Shown here one piece after another: positions 6,497-14,523 of a stretch of 17,319 nt of DNA (position 1 is the first letter of the stretch; each line of letters starts with the position of its first letter). The notes beneath the pieces were generated by a model. That model was not told where the DNA came from. It worked only from the letters and a program-made list of their open reading frames with translations, and made no database searches. A program made the position numbers and the translations under genes. The DNA comes from PHET01 sp038202795 (GTDB taxonomy: Bacteria; Actinomycetota; Coriobacteriia; Anaerosomatales; PHET01), in contig JBBREQ010000048.1 in the NCBI GenBank assembly GCA_038202795.1, forward strand, positions 1 through 17,319. The letters are read 5' to 3'.

Positions 6497-7564
6497 CTAG
6501 GACTTCGTGCCCACCACAGCCGCGAGCGCAGCCTCGTCGATGACCTTCTGATCGAGCTTGGAGATGTCGATTGGGAACGGCTTCGCGAAGTGGCACGCAG
6601 CGCGATGACCGGGACCGACCTCCTTGAGCTCCGGCTCCTTCTCGGCACAGATCGGCAGCTGGGCAATGGGGCATCGGGTGTGGAAACGGCACCCGGTGGG
6701 CGGATCGATCGGACTGGGCGGATCGCCAAAGAGCAGGATGCGCTGACGAGTGTGCTGAACCTCGGGATCGGGCACCGGGACCGCCGAGAGGAGTGACTGC
6801 GTGTAGGGGTGATGCGGCTTGTCGTAGAGCCCCCGCCAGTCGCTGACCTCTACGATCTTGCCCAGATACATCACGGCGACGTTGTCAGAGATGTGCTGGA
6901 CCACCGAAAGGTCGTGGGCGATGAACAGGTATGCCAGCCCCAGCTCGTTTTGGAGCCGGTCGAGCAGATTGAGCACCTGTGCCTGGATCGAGACGTCGAG
7001 TGCTGAGACGGGCTCGTCGCAGACGATGAGCTTGGGGTCGAGTGCCAACGCCCGTGCGATGCCGATGCGCTGCCGCTGGCCGCCCGAGAACTCATGGGGG
7101 TACCTATTGATGTGTTCGGGATTGAGCCCCACCACGTCGAGCAGCTCGGCGCTCCTCTTGCGACGCTCGGACGGCGTACCTATACCGTGAATCAGGAGCG
7201 GCTCCCCGATGACCTCTCCCACCGTGAATCGGGGGTTGAGGCTTGCATACGGGTCCTGGAAGATAATCTGCACTTCACGGCGAAACGCCGTGAGATCGCG
7301 GCCGGAGAGCGACAGAACGTCCCGACCCTCGAACTCAACCTGTCCTGACGTCGGCTCGAGCAGGCGCATGATACAGCGCCCGGTCGTGGACTTTCCGCAC
7401 CCCGACTCGCCCACCAGACCCAGTGTTTTGCCGGCCTCGAGATCGAACGAAACGCCATCGACCGCCTTGACGGTCTTCTTTGAGCGTGAGAACGCGCCGG
7501 TCTGGACGCTGAAGTGCTTCGTCAGGTTCGCGACGTTGAGCAGCTTGTCGGTCATGTTAGACAT
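6497..7564 (-). CDS. oppF: Oligopeptide/dipeptide ABC transporter ATPase, OppF/DppF type (355 aa)
   Basis: The second nucleotide-binding subunit of a peptide importer, acting at the inner face of the membrane with OppD. Walker A GESGCGKST is at about 52-60, the Q-loop is in IFQDP (101-105), the signature FSGGQRQR starts at 159, and Walker B LIVCDEP is at 179-185, followed by SALD and the H-loop in AHD. The C-terminal part carries GCRFHTRC and ACH cysteines. These match the oligopeptide-ATPase C-terminal domain, which in some DppD/DppF proteins binds a 4Fe-4S cluster. The ATG at 7564 overlaps the last 8 bases of oppD. A second ATG at 7555 starts MTDKLLNV, parallel to OppD's MADKLLEV, and is equally possible. 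Last gene of the opp operon. Confidence 0.93.
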   Translation of the reverse strand: MSNMTDKLLNVANLTKHFSVQTGAFSRSKKTVKAVDGVSFDLEAGKTLGLVGESGCGKSTTGRCIMRLLEPTSGQVEFEGRDVLSLSGRDLTAFRREVQIIFQDPYASLNPRFTVGEVIGEPLLIHGIGTPSERRKRSAELLDVVGLNPEHINRYPHEFSGGQRQRIGIARALALDPKLIVCDEPVSALDVSIQAQVLNLLDRLQNELGLAYLFIAHDLSVVQHISDNVAVMYLGKIVEVSDWRGLYDKPHHPYTQSLLSAVPVPDPEVQHTRQRILLFGDPPSPIDPPTGCRFHTRCPIAQLPICAEKEPELKEVGPGHRAACHFAKPFPIDISKLDQKVIDEAALAAVVGTKS

Positions 7565-8579
7565 TCACCCCCGCGCACGCCAACTCGACCCTGTTGAACC
7601 CTTCCTGAGCTGCAAAATGGCACGCTGCTGTATGTCCTGGTTCGATTTCGAGCACCGGCGGTTCGTCGGTGAAACAGATCGCCTGCGCGTACGGGCAACG
7701 CGGGCTGAACGAACAACCGGGCGGAACATCGACTAGCGAGGGCGGTTGCCCCTTGATCGGGCACAACTCCGTCTTCTGATCGGTGATGTCATGTCGAGGT
7801 ATCGAGTCCATCAGGCCCCAGGTGTACGGGTGGAGCGGATGCTTGAATATTTGATCACAACTCCCAAACTCGACCGCACGTCCGGCGTACATGACGAGTA
7901 CCTTGTCGGCCATGTCCGCCACGACGCCCAGGTCGTGGGTGATCATGATAATCGCGGAGTTCGTACGCTTCTGGATCTCCTGCATCAGTTCGAGGATCTG
8001 TGCTTGAATCGTGACGTCAAGGGCCGTGGTGGGCTCGTCGGCGATGAGGATGTCAGGGTCGCACGCAAGGGCCATCGCAATCATGACCCGCTGCCGCATT
8101 CCGCCCGAGAACTGGTGCGGGTAGTCCTTCACCCTGCTCTCCGGATGCGGGATACCCACGAGTCGCAGCAGCTCAGTGGCACGTGCCCACGCCTGCTTCT
8201 TGGACATCCCTTTGTGGACCCTGAGAGGCTCCGCGAGTTGCCGCCCGATCCGGTAAACCGGGTTGAGTGACGTCATCGGGTCTTGGAAGATCATCGCTAT
8301 GTCGTTGCCGCGAATTTTGCGGATCTCGTCATCGGACATCGAGATGAGCGACACACCCTTGAATCGGACATCGCCCTCCTCGATGCGACCGGGAGGCATG
8401 GGCACCAAGCGCATCATGGTCAGCGCGTGCACCGACTTTCCGGAGCCCGACTCCCCCACCACTCCGAGTGTCTCGCCTGCCTCGAGGGAGTAGGACACGC
8501 CGTCGACGGCCTTGACCACACCGTCGCGCGTGTGGAAATGCATTCTGAGGTTGTCGACTTCAAGAAGTTTGTCGGCCAT
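7557..8579 (-). CDS. oppD: Oligopeptide/dipeptide ABC transporter ATPase, OppD/DppD type (340 aa)
   Basis: ATP-hydrolysing subunit that pairs with OppF to drive peptide uptake. Walker A GESGSGKS is at 42-49, the Q-loop in IFQDPMTSLNP starts near 97, the signature FSGGMRQR at 157, Walker B ILIADEP at 177-183, and the H-loop is in ITHD. The C-terminal domain has the cysteine pattern GCSFSPRC, then AIC and AACH, typical of the OppD/DppD family and compatible with a 4Fe-4S cluster. It starts 2 bases after the oppC stop, with AAGGA in the oppC tail serving as ribosome site, and its end overlaps oppF. Oligopeptide versus dipeptide substrate cannot be decided from the ATPase. Confidence 0.93.
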   Translation of the reverse strand: MADKLLEVDNLRMHFHTRDGVVKAVDGVSYSLEAGETLGVVGESGSGKSVHALTMMRLVPMPPGRIEEGDVRFKGVSLISMSDDEIRKIRGNDIAMIFQDPMTSLNPVYRIGRQLAEPLRVHKGMSKKQAWARATELLRLVGIPHPESRVKDYPHQFSGGMRQRVMIAMALACDPDILIADEPTTALDVTIQAQILELMQEIQKRTNSAIIMITHDLGVVADMADKVLVMYAGRAVEFGSCDQIFKHPLHPYTWGLMDSIPRHDITDQKTELCPIKGQPPSLVDVPPGCSFSPRCPYAQAICFTDEPPVLEIEPGHTAACHFAAQEGFNRVELACAGVNV

Positions 8580-8581
8580 GC

Positions 8582-9565
8582 CTAGTCCTTCATCTTGACG
8601 TCGAGAGCGTCGCGAATGCCATCACCGAGCAGGGTGAACGCGAGTACTGTCGAGAGGATCGCGAGCCCTGGCCAGAGTACAAGTCCCGGGTTGGTGACGA
8701 GGTACCCCCGACTGGACTCGATCATCAGGCCCCACGAGATGACGGGCGGTTGAACGCCCAGTCCGAGAAACGAGAGGGCCGCCTCCGTGAGGATCGCACC
8801 ACCGATGGACATCGTGGCGTAGACGACGATCGGAGCAATCGCGTTGGGCGCGATGTGGCGAAACATCAACCGGGAGTCACTCGCCCCGAGCGCTCTACCA
8901 GCGTCGACGTAGTCGTTCTCCTTCACCGTGAGCACCGAGCTGCGGTACAACCGGGCAAACGTCGGCCACCCCAGCAGTCCGATCGCCATGATGACCGGAA
9001 CGATACCGCGCACCTCGGGCGGTAAGACGGCAAGTATCAGAATCGAGAAGAGGATATAAGGAAAGGCCAGAAAGACGTCGGTCACCCGCATGACAAGCGT
9101 GTCTGTCCACCCGCCGTAGAAACCCGAGATAGCGCCTAGGAACACCCCGATCAATACCGCGATCGCGGTGGCGACGATTCCCACCGTCAGCGACACACGG
9201 GCGCCGTAGACGACTCGGCCGAAGATGTCACGACCCAAGTCATCGGTTCCCATGGGGTGCTGGATGGACGGCGCCAGCAGACGCTGAGCACTGGCTGTCT
9301 GGGAATCGATGGCTGCAGGGTCCCCGAACAGAGGGGGGACCCAGATACCCGCCGTTAGGGCGGCGATCGCGACTACCGTGATCCAGATGAGCCCGGTGAG
9401 CGCGAGCTTGTTGCGGCGAAGGCGGTACCACGCGTCACCCCACAACGTGCGCGTCTCATGCTCGACGTGCTCCTCAACCAGCGGGGGCTCACCCATGGGC
9501 TGCGCCGCGCCCGCGTGCACACCCTCAGACAAGATCCGCTCTTCGCGCGAGTGTTCTTTGCTCAT
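8582..9565 (-). CDS. oppC: Oligopeptide ABC transporter permease, OppC/DppC type (327 aa)
   Basis: An integral membrane subunit of the peptide importer. About 38 cytoplasmic residues precede a first membrane segment (ALTGLIWITVVAIAALTAGI). An extracytoplasmic loop contains HPMGTDDLGRDIF, a hallmark of OppC-type permeases, and further membrane segments follow. The coupling motif EAA is recognisable as DAGRALGASDSRLMFRHIAP near residues 220-240, the contact to the ATPases. A conserved FLGLGVQPP lies near the end. The ATG is 6 bases after the oppB stop, so translation is probably coupled. Length matches the family. Confidence 0.93.
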   Translation of the reverse strand: MSKEHSREERILSEGVHAGAAQPMGEPPLVEEHVEHETRTLWGDAWYRLRRNKLALTGLIWITVVAIAALTAGIWVPPLFGDPAAIDSQTASAQRLLAPSIQHPMGTDDLGRDIFGRVVYGARVSLTVGIVATAIAVLIGVFLGAISGFYGGWTDTLVMRVTDVFLAFPYILFSILILAVLPPEVRGIVPVIMAIGLLGWPTFARLYRSSVLTVKENDYVDAGRALGASDSRLMFRHIAPNAIAPIVVYATMSIGGAILTEAALSFLGLGVQPPVISWGLMIESSRGYLVTNPGLVLWPGLAILSTVLAFTLLGDGIRDALDVKMKD

Positions 9566-9571
9566 GAAGGC

Positions 9572-10579
9572 CTACTCATTCGATTCACCGTATCGGATTC
9601 TCGGATCGAGGAACGCATAAGAGACGTCCACGATCAGGTTGATGATCATCACTGCGAAGAGCATGACGGTGACCCCACCGAACACGATGGGAAAGTCGCG
9701 CTGGGTAATCGCGCGGTAGATGGTGAAGCCCACACCCGGCCAGTTGAAGACCGTCTCGGTGAGCACCGCCCCGGCGAACATCGCCCCAAGATCGAGGCCG
9801 ATGAAGGTGACTACCGGAATCATCGCGTTCTTCATGGAGTGCTGCCACAGAACGCGACGGCCGGAAAGCCCTTTCGCATAGGCCGTTCGGATGTAGTCCT
9901 GACCGTTAACCTCGAGAAGCTGGCTTCGCATGATGCGAGCGGCATACGCGGTGGACACAGAGGCCAACGTGATGGCGGGAAGAATGTAGTACTCCCAGGT
10001 GGGCAACGGTCCCGACGCGCCAGAGATAGGCAGATAGAAGGCACCGCCTGAAGCATTCTTCAACCAGATCCCAAAGGCGTACTGGAGCATCAAGCCCAGC
10101 CAGAACACCGGGAGGGATACCAAGATGGACGTCGAAAGGGTCACGAAGACGTCCCAGAAGGAATACTGTTTCAGCGCCGAGACGATTCCGGCACTGATCC
10201 CCACGAGTATTTCGATGATGATGGCCACGAGGGCCAGCCTGATCGTGTAAGGGTAGGTCTCCTGGAGGATGGCAGAGACCGGCCGGCCCGTGTAGATGGA
10301 GGTCCCCAGGTCCGGACCCGTCCAGTCGAGTTCACCCTCGACCATCTTCACCGGGCTCAACGCGCGGAGGTAGTCGATGTACTGCACGTACCAGGGCTGA
10401 TCCAGCCCATATTGTTCGATGAGCTGCTGCCTGATCTCAGGAGGCGGCGTGCGCTCACCGAACCGCATCTGGATGGGGTCTGCGCCGGGCATGAAGTTCG
10501 CAATCAGAAACAGTGCGAGTGTCACCCCGAAGAAGACGGGGATGAACTGCAAGATCCGCTTGGCGATGTACTGAAGCAT
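9572..10579 (-). CDS. oppB: Oligopeptide ABC transporter permease, OppB/DppB type (335 aa)
   Basis: The first permease subunit, forming the translocation channel with OppC. It opens MLQYIAKRILQFIPVFFGVT, the usual OppB first membrane helix, then has the periplasmic loop with YGLDQPWYVQYIDYL. The coupling motif is YIRTAYAKGLSGRRVLWQHS, followed by NAMIPVVTFIGLDLG and ETVFNWPGVG. About six membrane segments are seen, as in the family. No strong ribosome site precedes the ATG (GAAAG about 8 bases upstream). The gene is separated from oppA by 91 bases holding a strong hairpin. Confidence 0.93.
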   Translation of the reverse strand: MLQYIAKRILQFIPVFFGVTLALFLIANFMPGADPIQMRFGERTPPPEIRQQLIEQYGLDQPWYVQYIDYLRALSPVKMVEGELDWTGPDLGTSIYTGRPVSAILQETYPYTIRLALVAIIIEILVGISAGIVSALKQYSFWDVFVTLSTSILVSLPVFWLGLMLQYAFGIWLKNASGGAFYLPISGASGPLPTWEYYILPAITLASVSTAYAARIMRSQLLEVNGQDYIRTAYAKGLSGRRVLWQHSMKNAMIPVVTFIGLDLGAMFAGAVLTETVFNWPGVGFTIYRAITQRDFPIVFGGVTVMLFAVMIINLIVDVSYAFLDPRIRYGESNE

Positions 10580-10611
10580 GTCGGCGCTTTCTGTGCGGTG
10601 CGCTCACCAGA

Positions 10612-10646
10612 GGTGGCAGGACACCTGTGTGCGATGTCCTGCCACC
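10612..10646 (-). promoter_or_regulatory. Perfect 12-bp intercistronic hairpin between oppA and oppB
   Basis: Arms GGTGGCAGGACA and TGTCCTGCCACC enclose an 11-base loop. The hairpin lies 24 bases past the oppA stop and 32 bases before oppB. No U-run follows in the minus direction. In binding-protein transporter operons, such hairpins often protect the upstream binding-protein message or attenuate downstream expression, so that more OppA than permease is made. Applying that role here is an inference. Confidence 0.65.
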
Positions 10647-10670
10647 CCCCAGAGCAATCTACATTCCGCT

Positions 10671-12392
10671 CTACTGAGCCGCGCCGCCGGTAATCCAGAC
10701 CTTCTGGAAATCACCGAAGTACAGCGGGCTGAAGAAGAAGTCATTCAAGCGGTCAGAGCCAACGTGATGATGCTTGTAGAACATCATAGGGATCACGGGA
10801 TTGTCCGCGCCGATTGTGGCATCGATTTCAGCGAACTTCTCCGCACGAGCAGCCGGATCAGTGATCTTCTCGGCGTCATTGATTGCCGTGTCTACCGCGG
10901 GGTTCTTGTAGAGGGCCTTGTTGTCCCCCGACTTGGAGTTGAACAGCGCGTAGAGGAAGTTGTAGGCGATCGGGTAGTCCGCCACCCAGCCGAGGCGGGC
11001 GATCTCGTGCTTGCCCTCGTCGAGCTGCTTGAGGTAGACGGGGAAGTCGGCCGATTGGAACTCGGACTTGATGCCGATCGCATCCAGGTCCGACTTGACG
11101 AGTTCCATGATCTTCTCGTGGCCGCCACCGCTGTTGAACGACAGCTTGAAGGTGGGGAGGCCCTTACCCTCGGGATAACCGGCATCGACGAGCGCCTGCT
11201 TTGCAGCTTCCATGTCGTACTTGGAGTCAGCCCATGCGCCCTTCTTGTACCCAGCCATCGCCGGCGGCAGGATGCTGTCGGCAGGCTCACGGGTGCCCTC
11301 GAACACGACATCGCAGATCGCCTGGCGGTTGATCGCCAGCGTGAGCGCCTTGCGAAGATCCTTGTTCTTCAGGTACTTGTTCTCGTTGTTGAGAATCAGG
11401 TAGTACGTGGAAGTCTCAGCACCAAGGAGCGCCTGCTCGCCCGGATTGACGGTGAAGCCGTCAGCCGAGACGCCGAACTTGGCCGAGGCGTCCGCGATCT
11501 TGCCCTCACCGATCTGGGTGAAGTCGAGGTTGCCCGCCTGGAACTCGGTGTACGCGGTCTCCGGGTCCTTGAAGATCCGGAAGTCGACGCCATCGATGTA
11601 GGGCAGGTCGCCGAGGGCGTACGTCTCGTTGGCGACCGTCTTGATGCTCTGGTTGTGCGTCCAGGGCTCGGCCATCTTGAACGGGCCGTTGCCGATGGGC
11701 ATATCGCCGAAGGCCACAGTGGTCTCGCCGCTACCCGTGGGCACGCCGTTCTCGACATACTGCTGCGGTACCGGACCCAGCGAAGGGTGGGCCGCAACGT
11801 ACTCGAAGTCAGCAAACGGCTGCGACAGGGTTACCTCAAGCGTGGTGTCATCTACGGCCTTGAGACCAGAAAGCTCCTCGGCCTTGCCTGCGGAAACCTC
11901 GTCATAGCCTTTGATGAAGCCCAGGTGGTATCCGATGATGGAAGGATCCGCCTTACCCGTTGACGTGTTGATCGTGTTCGGATTGGCGATGCGGTTCCAC
12001 GCGTAGACGAAGTCCTTCGCGGTAACCGGGGTACCATCCGAGAATGTGCCCTTCGGATTGAGCTTGAAGGTCCACACGGTCGCATCCGCATTGGGCTCCC
12101 AGCTCAGAGCTGCGGCAGGCACGAGCTTGGTGGGATCGGCAGCATCGAAGTTCGTGAGCGAATCGAACAGGGTCTGCTCGACTTGCATGCCCTCGGTCTC
12201 CTGCGTGTTGTACGGGTCGATGTAGGCAGGCTCGCCGATGTAAAACGACATCGTACCGCCCTTTGTGGGCTCTGACGTAGCAGCGCCCCCACCCTCCGGT
12301 GCCGCTTTGGGCGCGCAGCCGCTTGCGGCTACCGCTGCAACGAGACCGACGGCAAGCGCCAGTGCGAGAGCCTTGCGTGTCATCCTCTGCAA
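10671..12392 (-). CDS. oppA: Oligopeptide-binding lipoprotein of the ABC importer, OppA/SBP family 5 (573 aa)
   Basis: Captures peptides outside the membrane and delivers them to OppBC. The start chosen is TTG at 12392, because AAGGAGG sits 7 bases upstream; the ATG at 12383 is three codons later and would be 16 bases from that site. The signal ends in an AASGC lipobox, with Cys26 as the lipid anchor, followed by a Gly/Ala/Pro-rich linker. Family 5 features include the early segment with AYIDPYNTQETEG, WTFKLNPKGTFSDGTPVTA, DFVYAWNRI, and the late WVADYPIAYNFLYALF region. Family members bind oligopeptides, dipeptides, nickel or sugars; the neighbouring OppD/F types favour peptides. First gene of the operon. 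Confidence 0.93.
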   Translation of the reverse strand: MQRMTRKALALALAVGLVAAVAASGCAPKAAPEGGGAATSEPTKGGTMSFYIGEPAYIDPYNTQETEGMQVEQTLFDSLTNFDAADPTKLVPAAALSWEPNADATVWTFKLNPKGTFSDGTPVTAKDFVYAWNRIANPNTINTSTGKADPSIIGYHLGFIKGYDEVSAGKAEELSGLKAVDDTTLEVTLSQPFADFEYVAAHPSLGPVPQQYVENGVPTGSGETTVAFGDMPIGNGPFKMAEPWTHNQSIKTVANETYALGDLPYIDGVDFRIFKDPETAYTEFQAGNLDFTQIGEGKIADASAKFGVSADGFTVNPGEQALLGAETSTYYLILNNENKYLKNKDLRKALTLAINRQAICDVVFEGTREPADSILPPAMAGYKKGAWADSKYDMEAAKQALVDAGYPEGKGLPTFKLSFNSGGGHEKIMELVKSDLDAIGIKSEFQSADFPVYLKQLDEGKHEIARLGWVADYPIAYNFLYALFNSKSGDNKALYKNPAVDTAINDAEKITDPAARAEKFAEIDATIGADNPVIPMMFYKHHHVGSDRLNDFFFSPLYFGDFQKVWITGGAAQ

Positions 12393-12638
12393 ATCCCTGC
12401 CTCCTTCGTATCCGGAACACCTTCTCACCGGCGACGCGTCTGCTTCAGACACTGCCGGGCCCCACCGCGTGAGTGCGCCCTCGGGTCCAGGTGAACCCCA
12501 GTGGAACATCCTTCACGAGTCTCCCTGAAAATGCATCAAGGGACAAGCGTACTGCATAAAGCCGCTCGCCCTGCATCCGAAGGAATCCGTGAAGCTCACG
12601 CTACTTCAACAGTATGTTCCCGAAACAGCCCAACAATC
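12393..12638 (-). promoter_or_regulatory. Leader/promoter region of the opp operon
   Basis: No gene is seen between the oppA start and the terminator after secG. A possible promoter is TTGATT (12635-12640), an 18-base spacer, then CATACT (12611-12616); it would give a leader of about 210 bases. TTGATT abuts the U-run of the preceding terminator. A small hairpin (arms CGTGA/TCACG) lies at 12588-12600. The ribosome site AAGGAGG is at 12400-12406. No riboswitch or T-box consensus was recognised. The promoter call is weak. Confidence 0.25.
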
Positions 12639-12674
12639 AAAGAAAAACACCTGCCGCGCGATGCGACAGGTGTT
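12639..12674 (-). terminator. Intrinsic terminator after secG
   Basis: As minus-strand RNA, arms AACACCTGTCGC and GCGGCAGGTGTT form a 12-bp stem with one G-U pair and a 5-base loop, followed directly by TTTCTTTG. It starts 23 bases past the secG stop. This is the best intrinsic terminator in the window and marks the end of the glycolysis-secG operon before opp begins. Confidence 0.85.
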
Positions 12675-12696
12675 CGAAGCCCGAATCCGGAGAGAA

Positions 12697-12945
12697 CTAG
12701 AGGACGCCTTTGGGGTAGATGATCATGAGGATAAGCAGGGAAATCATGAACGCCGAAGCGAATCCGATCGTGATGCGATCGAGGTTCTTCTCGATGACAC
12801 CCGATCCAGCCGCGTTCGAGCTCATCACGCCGCCCATCATCTCCGACAGGCCCGTGCCTTTGCCTGAGTGGAGCAGAACAAACACGATCAGGCCAATCGC
12901 GGAGACGGCCCAGACGATCATCACCAGAATGAGGAACACGTTCAC
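12697..12945 (-). CDS. secG: Preprotein translocase subunit SecG (82 aa)
   Basis: Small membrane component of the SecYEG protein-export channel that assists SecA-driven translocation. Two membrane segments are evident: residues about 3-24 and about 54-77. Between them is the conserved cytoplasmic loop with HSGKGTGLSEMMGG and a Ser/Asn/Gly stretch. Length is typical. The start is GTG, with AAGGGG 9 bases upstream; a second GTG two codons later is possible. It follows gpmI by 54 bases and ends the glycolytic operon. The gap/pgk/tpiA-secG association is common in actinobacteria and several other Gram-positive groups. Confidence 0.93.
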   Translation of the reverse strand: MNVFLILVMIVWAVSAIGLIVFVLLHSGKGTGLSEMMGGVMSSNAAGSGVIEKNLDRITIGFASAFMISLLILMIIYPKGVL

Positions 12946-12974
12946 GAGGGTAGCCCCTTCAACGTCGACAGTAT

Positions 12975-12986
12975 CCAGCGCGCTGG
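12975..12986. repeat. 12-bp perfect palindrome between gpmI and secG
   Basis: CCAGCGCGCTGG lies 14 bases past the gpmI stop and 30 bases before secG. It could be a small hairpin or an operator-like site. No U-run follows. Short GC palindromes arise easily in such DNA, so significance is low. Confidence 0.3.
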
Positions 12987-12999
12987 GTGGCGCGAAAAG

Positions 13000-14517
13000 T
13001 CAGTATAGCAGCAGTGAGCGACCCGTCCACTCCTGCGGCACATCGATTCCGATAAGCTCCAGCAACGTGGGTGCCACATCAGCCAGTTTGCCCCCCGCGT
13101 CGAGCGAGACAACCCCGTCTGCCACCGCCAGCAGCGGGACCGGGGAGAGCGTGTGCGCGGTAAACGGCGTTGAGCCGTCCTTGTCCACCATCGCTTCGGC
13201 GTTACCGTGATCGGCTGTGATGAGCACAGTTCCGCCCTTGCCGCGAATCGCCTCGACGACAGCGCCCACCCCCGCGTCGACCGCCTCCACCGCTTCGACG
13301 GCCGCATCGAACACGCCGGTGTGACCCACCATGTCGCAGTTCGCATAGTTCACGATGTAGATGTCGGCCGCATCTGAGCCAATGGCTTCGACGAGCTGGC
13401 GCGTGACCTCAGGCGCGCTCATCTGCGGTTGCAGGTCGTAGGTCGCGATGCGGGGGCTGGGGACAAGCACGCGCGTCTCGCCCACCTTGGGCGGCTCCGC
13501 CCCCCCGTTGAAGAAGAACGTCACGTGCGCGTACTTCTCGGTTTCGGCGATGTGGAGCTGCCGCAGGCCATTCTCGGCCAGTACATCGGCAAGCACGTGC
13601 TCCGGGAACGCTTTGGCGAATGCGACGGGCGCGGGGATGGTGGGGTCGTACTCTGTGAGGCATACGAAGTGCACCTTTGGCTGCACCGGCCGCTCAAACC
13701 CCTCGAAGGTGGGGTCCGTGAACGCGCGTGTGATCTCGCGTGCGCGGTCGGGCCGGAAGTTGAAGAAGATCACCGCGTCCCCTGGCTCAACGCGGGCGGG
13801 CGTCACGACCGAAGGCACCACGAACTCGTCATTGACGCCGCCAGCATACGACGACTCGATGGCAGCTTCTGCGCTCGGGGCGGGTACGCCGGAGCCCAAC
13901 ACGATCGCCTGCCAGGCCTTCTCGACGCGGTCCCACCGGTTGTCGCGGTCCATCGCGTAGTACCGGCCCATCACCGTGGCGATGGTGCCTGTCCCGATCC
14001 GCGCGAGCTGCTCTTCAAGCGCCCGCACATATCCAAGGCCGCTTTGCGGTGGGGTGTCTCGGCCATCCAAGAACGCGTGCACCCACACAGTCGACGCGCC
14101 TCGGCCGGCGGCCATTTCGACCAGCGCGTACAGGTGATTCTGGTGGCTGTGCACGCCACCGTCCGAGACGAGCCCCATGAAGTGGACCGCTCGCCCGTCG
14201 GCTACCGCGCCGTCGATCGCAGACGCCAGCACGACGTTGTCCGGCAGCGACCCATCCTGAATCGCGAGGTCGATGCGCGTGAGTTCCTGGTAGACCACGC
14301 GACCGGCGCCCATGTTGAGATGGCCTACCTCGGAGTTGCCCATCTGATGCGGCGGCAGACCGACCGCAAGCCCCGACGCGTCGAGCGTCGTCTGGGGCCA
14401 TGCCGAGAAGAGCGCGTCGAGGTTGGGCGTATGGGCTGCCGCAATCGCGTTTCCGTCGCGGTCGGCGCGCACGCCGTAGCCGTCCATGATCACCAGCGCT
14501 GCAGGCAGGTTGCGCAC
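13000..14517 (-). CDS. gpmI: 2,3-bisphosphoglycerate-independent phosphoglycerate mutase (505 aa)
   Basis: Interconverts 3-phosphoglycerate and 2-phosphoglycerate without a bisphosphoglycerate cofactor, using two Mn ions in the alkaline-phosphatase fold. The metal site Asp12 (IMDGYG) and nucleophile Ser62 (MGNSEVGHLNMG) are present. So are HAFLDGRDTPP, GRYYAMDRDNRWDR, FFNFRPDRAREI, YANCDMVGHTG and ITADHGNAE, covering the phosphatase and transferase domains in the usual order. Length matches the family. The start is GTG, 6 bases after the tpiA stop; GGAG inside the tpiA end serves as ribosome site, so the two genes are translationally linked. No sign of decay. Confidence 0.96.
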   Translation of the reverse strand: MRNLPAALVIMDGYGVRADRDGNAIAAAHTPNLDALFSAWPQTTLDASGLAVGLPPHQMGNSEVGHLNMGAGRVVYQELTRIDLAIQDGSLPDNVVLASAIDGAVADGRAVHFMGLVSDGGVHSHQNHLYALVEMAAGRGASTVWVHAFLDGRDTPPQSGLGYVRALEEQLARIGTGTIATVMGRYYAMDRDNRWDRVEKAWQAIVLGSGVPAPSAEAAIESSYAGGVNDEFVVPSVVTPARVEPGDAVIFFNFRPDRAREITRAFTDPTFEGFERPVQPKVHFVCLTEYDPTIPAPVAFAKAFPEHVLADVLAENGLRQLHIAETEKYAHVTFFFNGGAEPPKVGETRVLVPSPRIATYDLQPQMSAPEVTRQLVEAIGSDAADIYIVNYANCDMVGHTGVFDAAVEAVEAVDAGVGAVVEAIRGKGGTVLITADHGNAEAMVDKDGSTPFTAHTLSPVPLLAVADGVVSLDAGGKLADVAPTLLELIGIDVPQEWTGRSLLLY

Positions 14518-14523
14518 TGTCCG

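Noticed and set aside
10578..11963. 461-codon plus-strand frame opposite oppA
   Set aside because: It is the antisense shadow of a clear binding protein. It has no motifs or ribosome site, and it passes through the intercistronic hairpin.
12393..12638. T-box or other amino-acid riboswitch before oppA
   Set aside because: No T-box sequence, specifier loop or known aptamer core was recognised; only small hairpins are visible.
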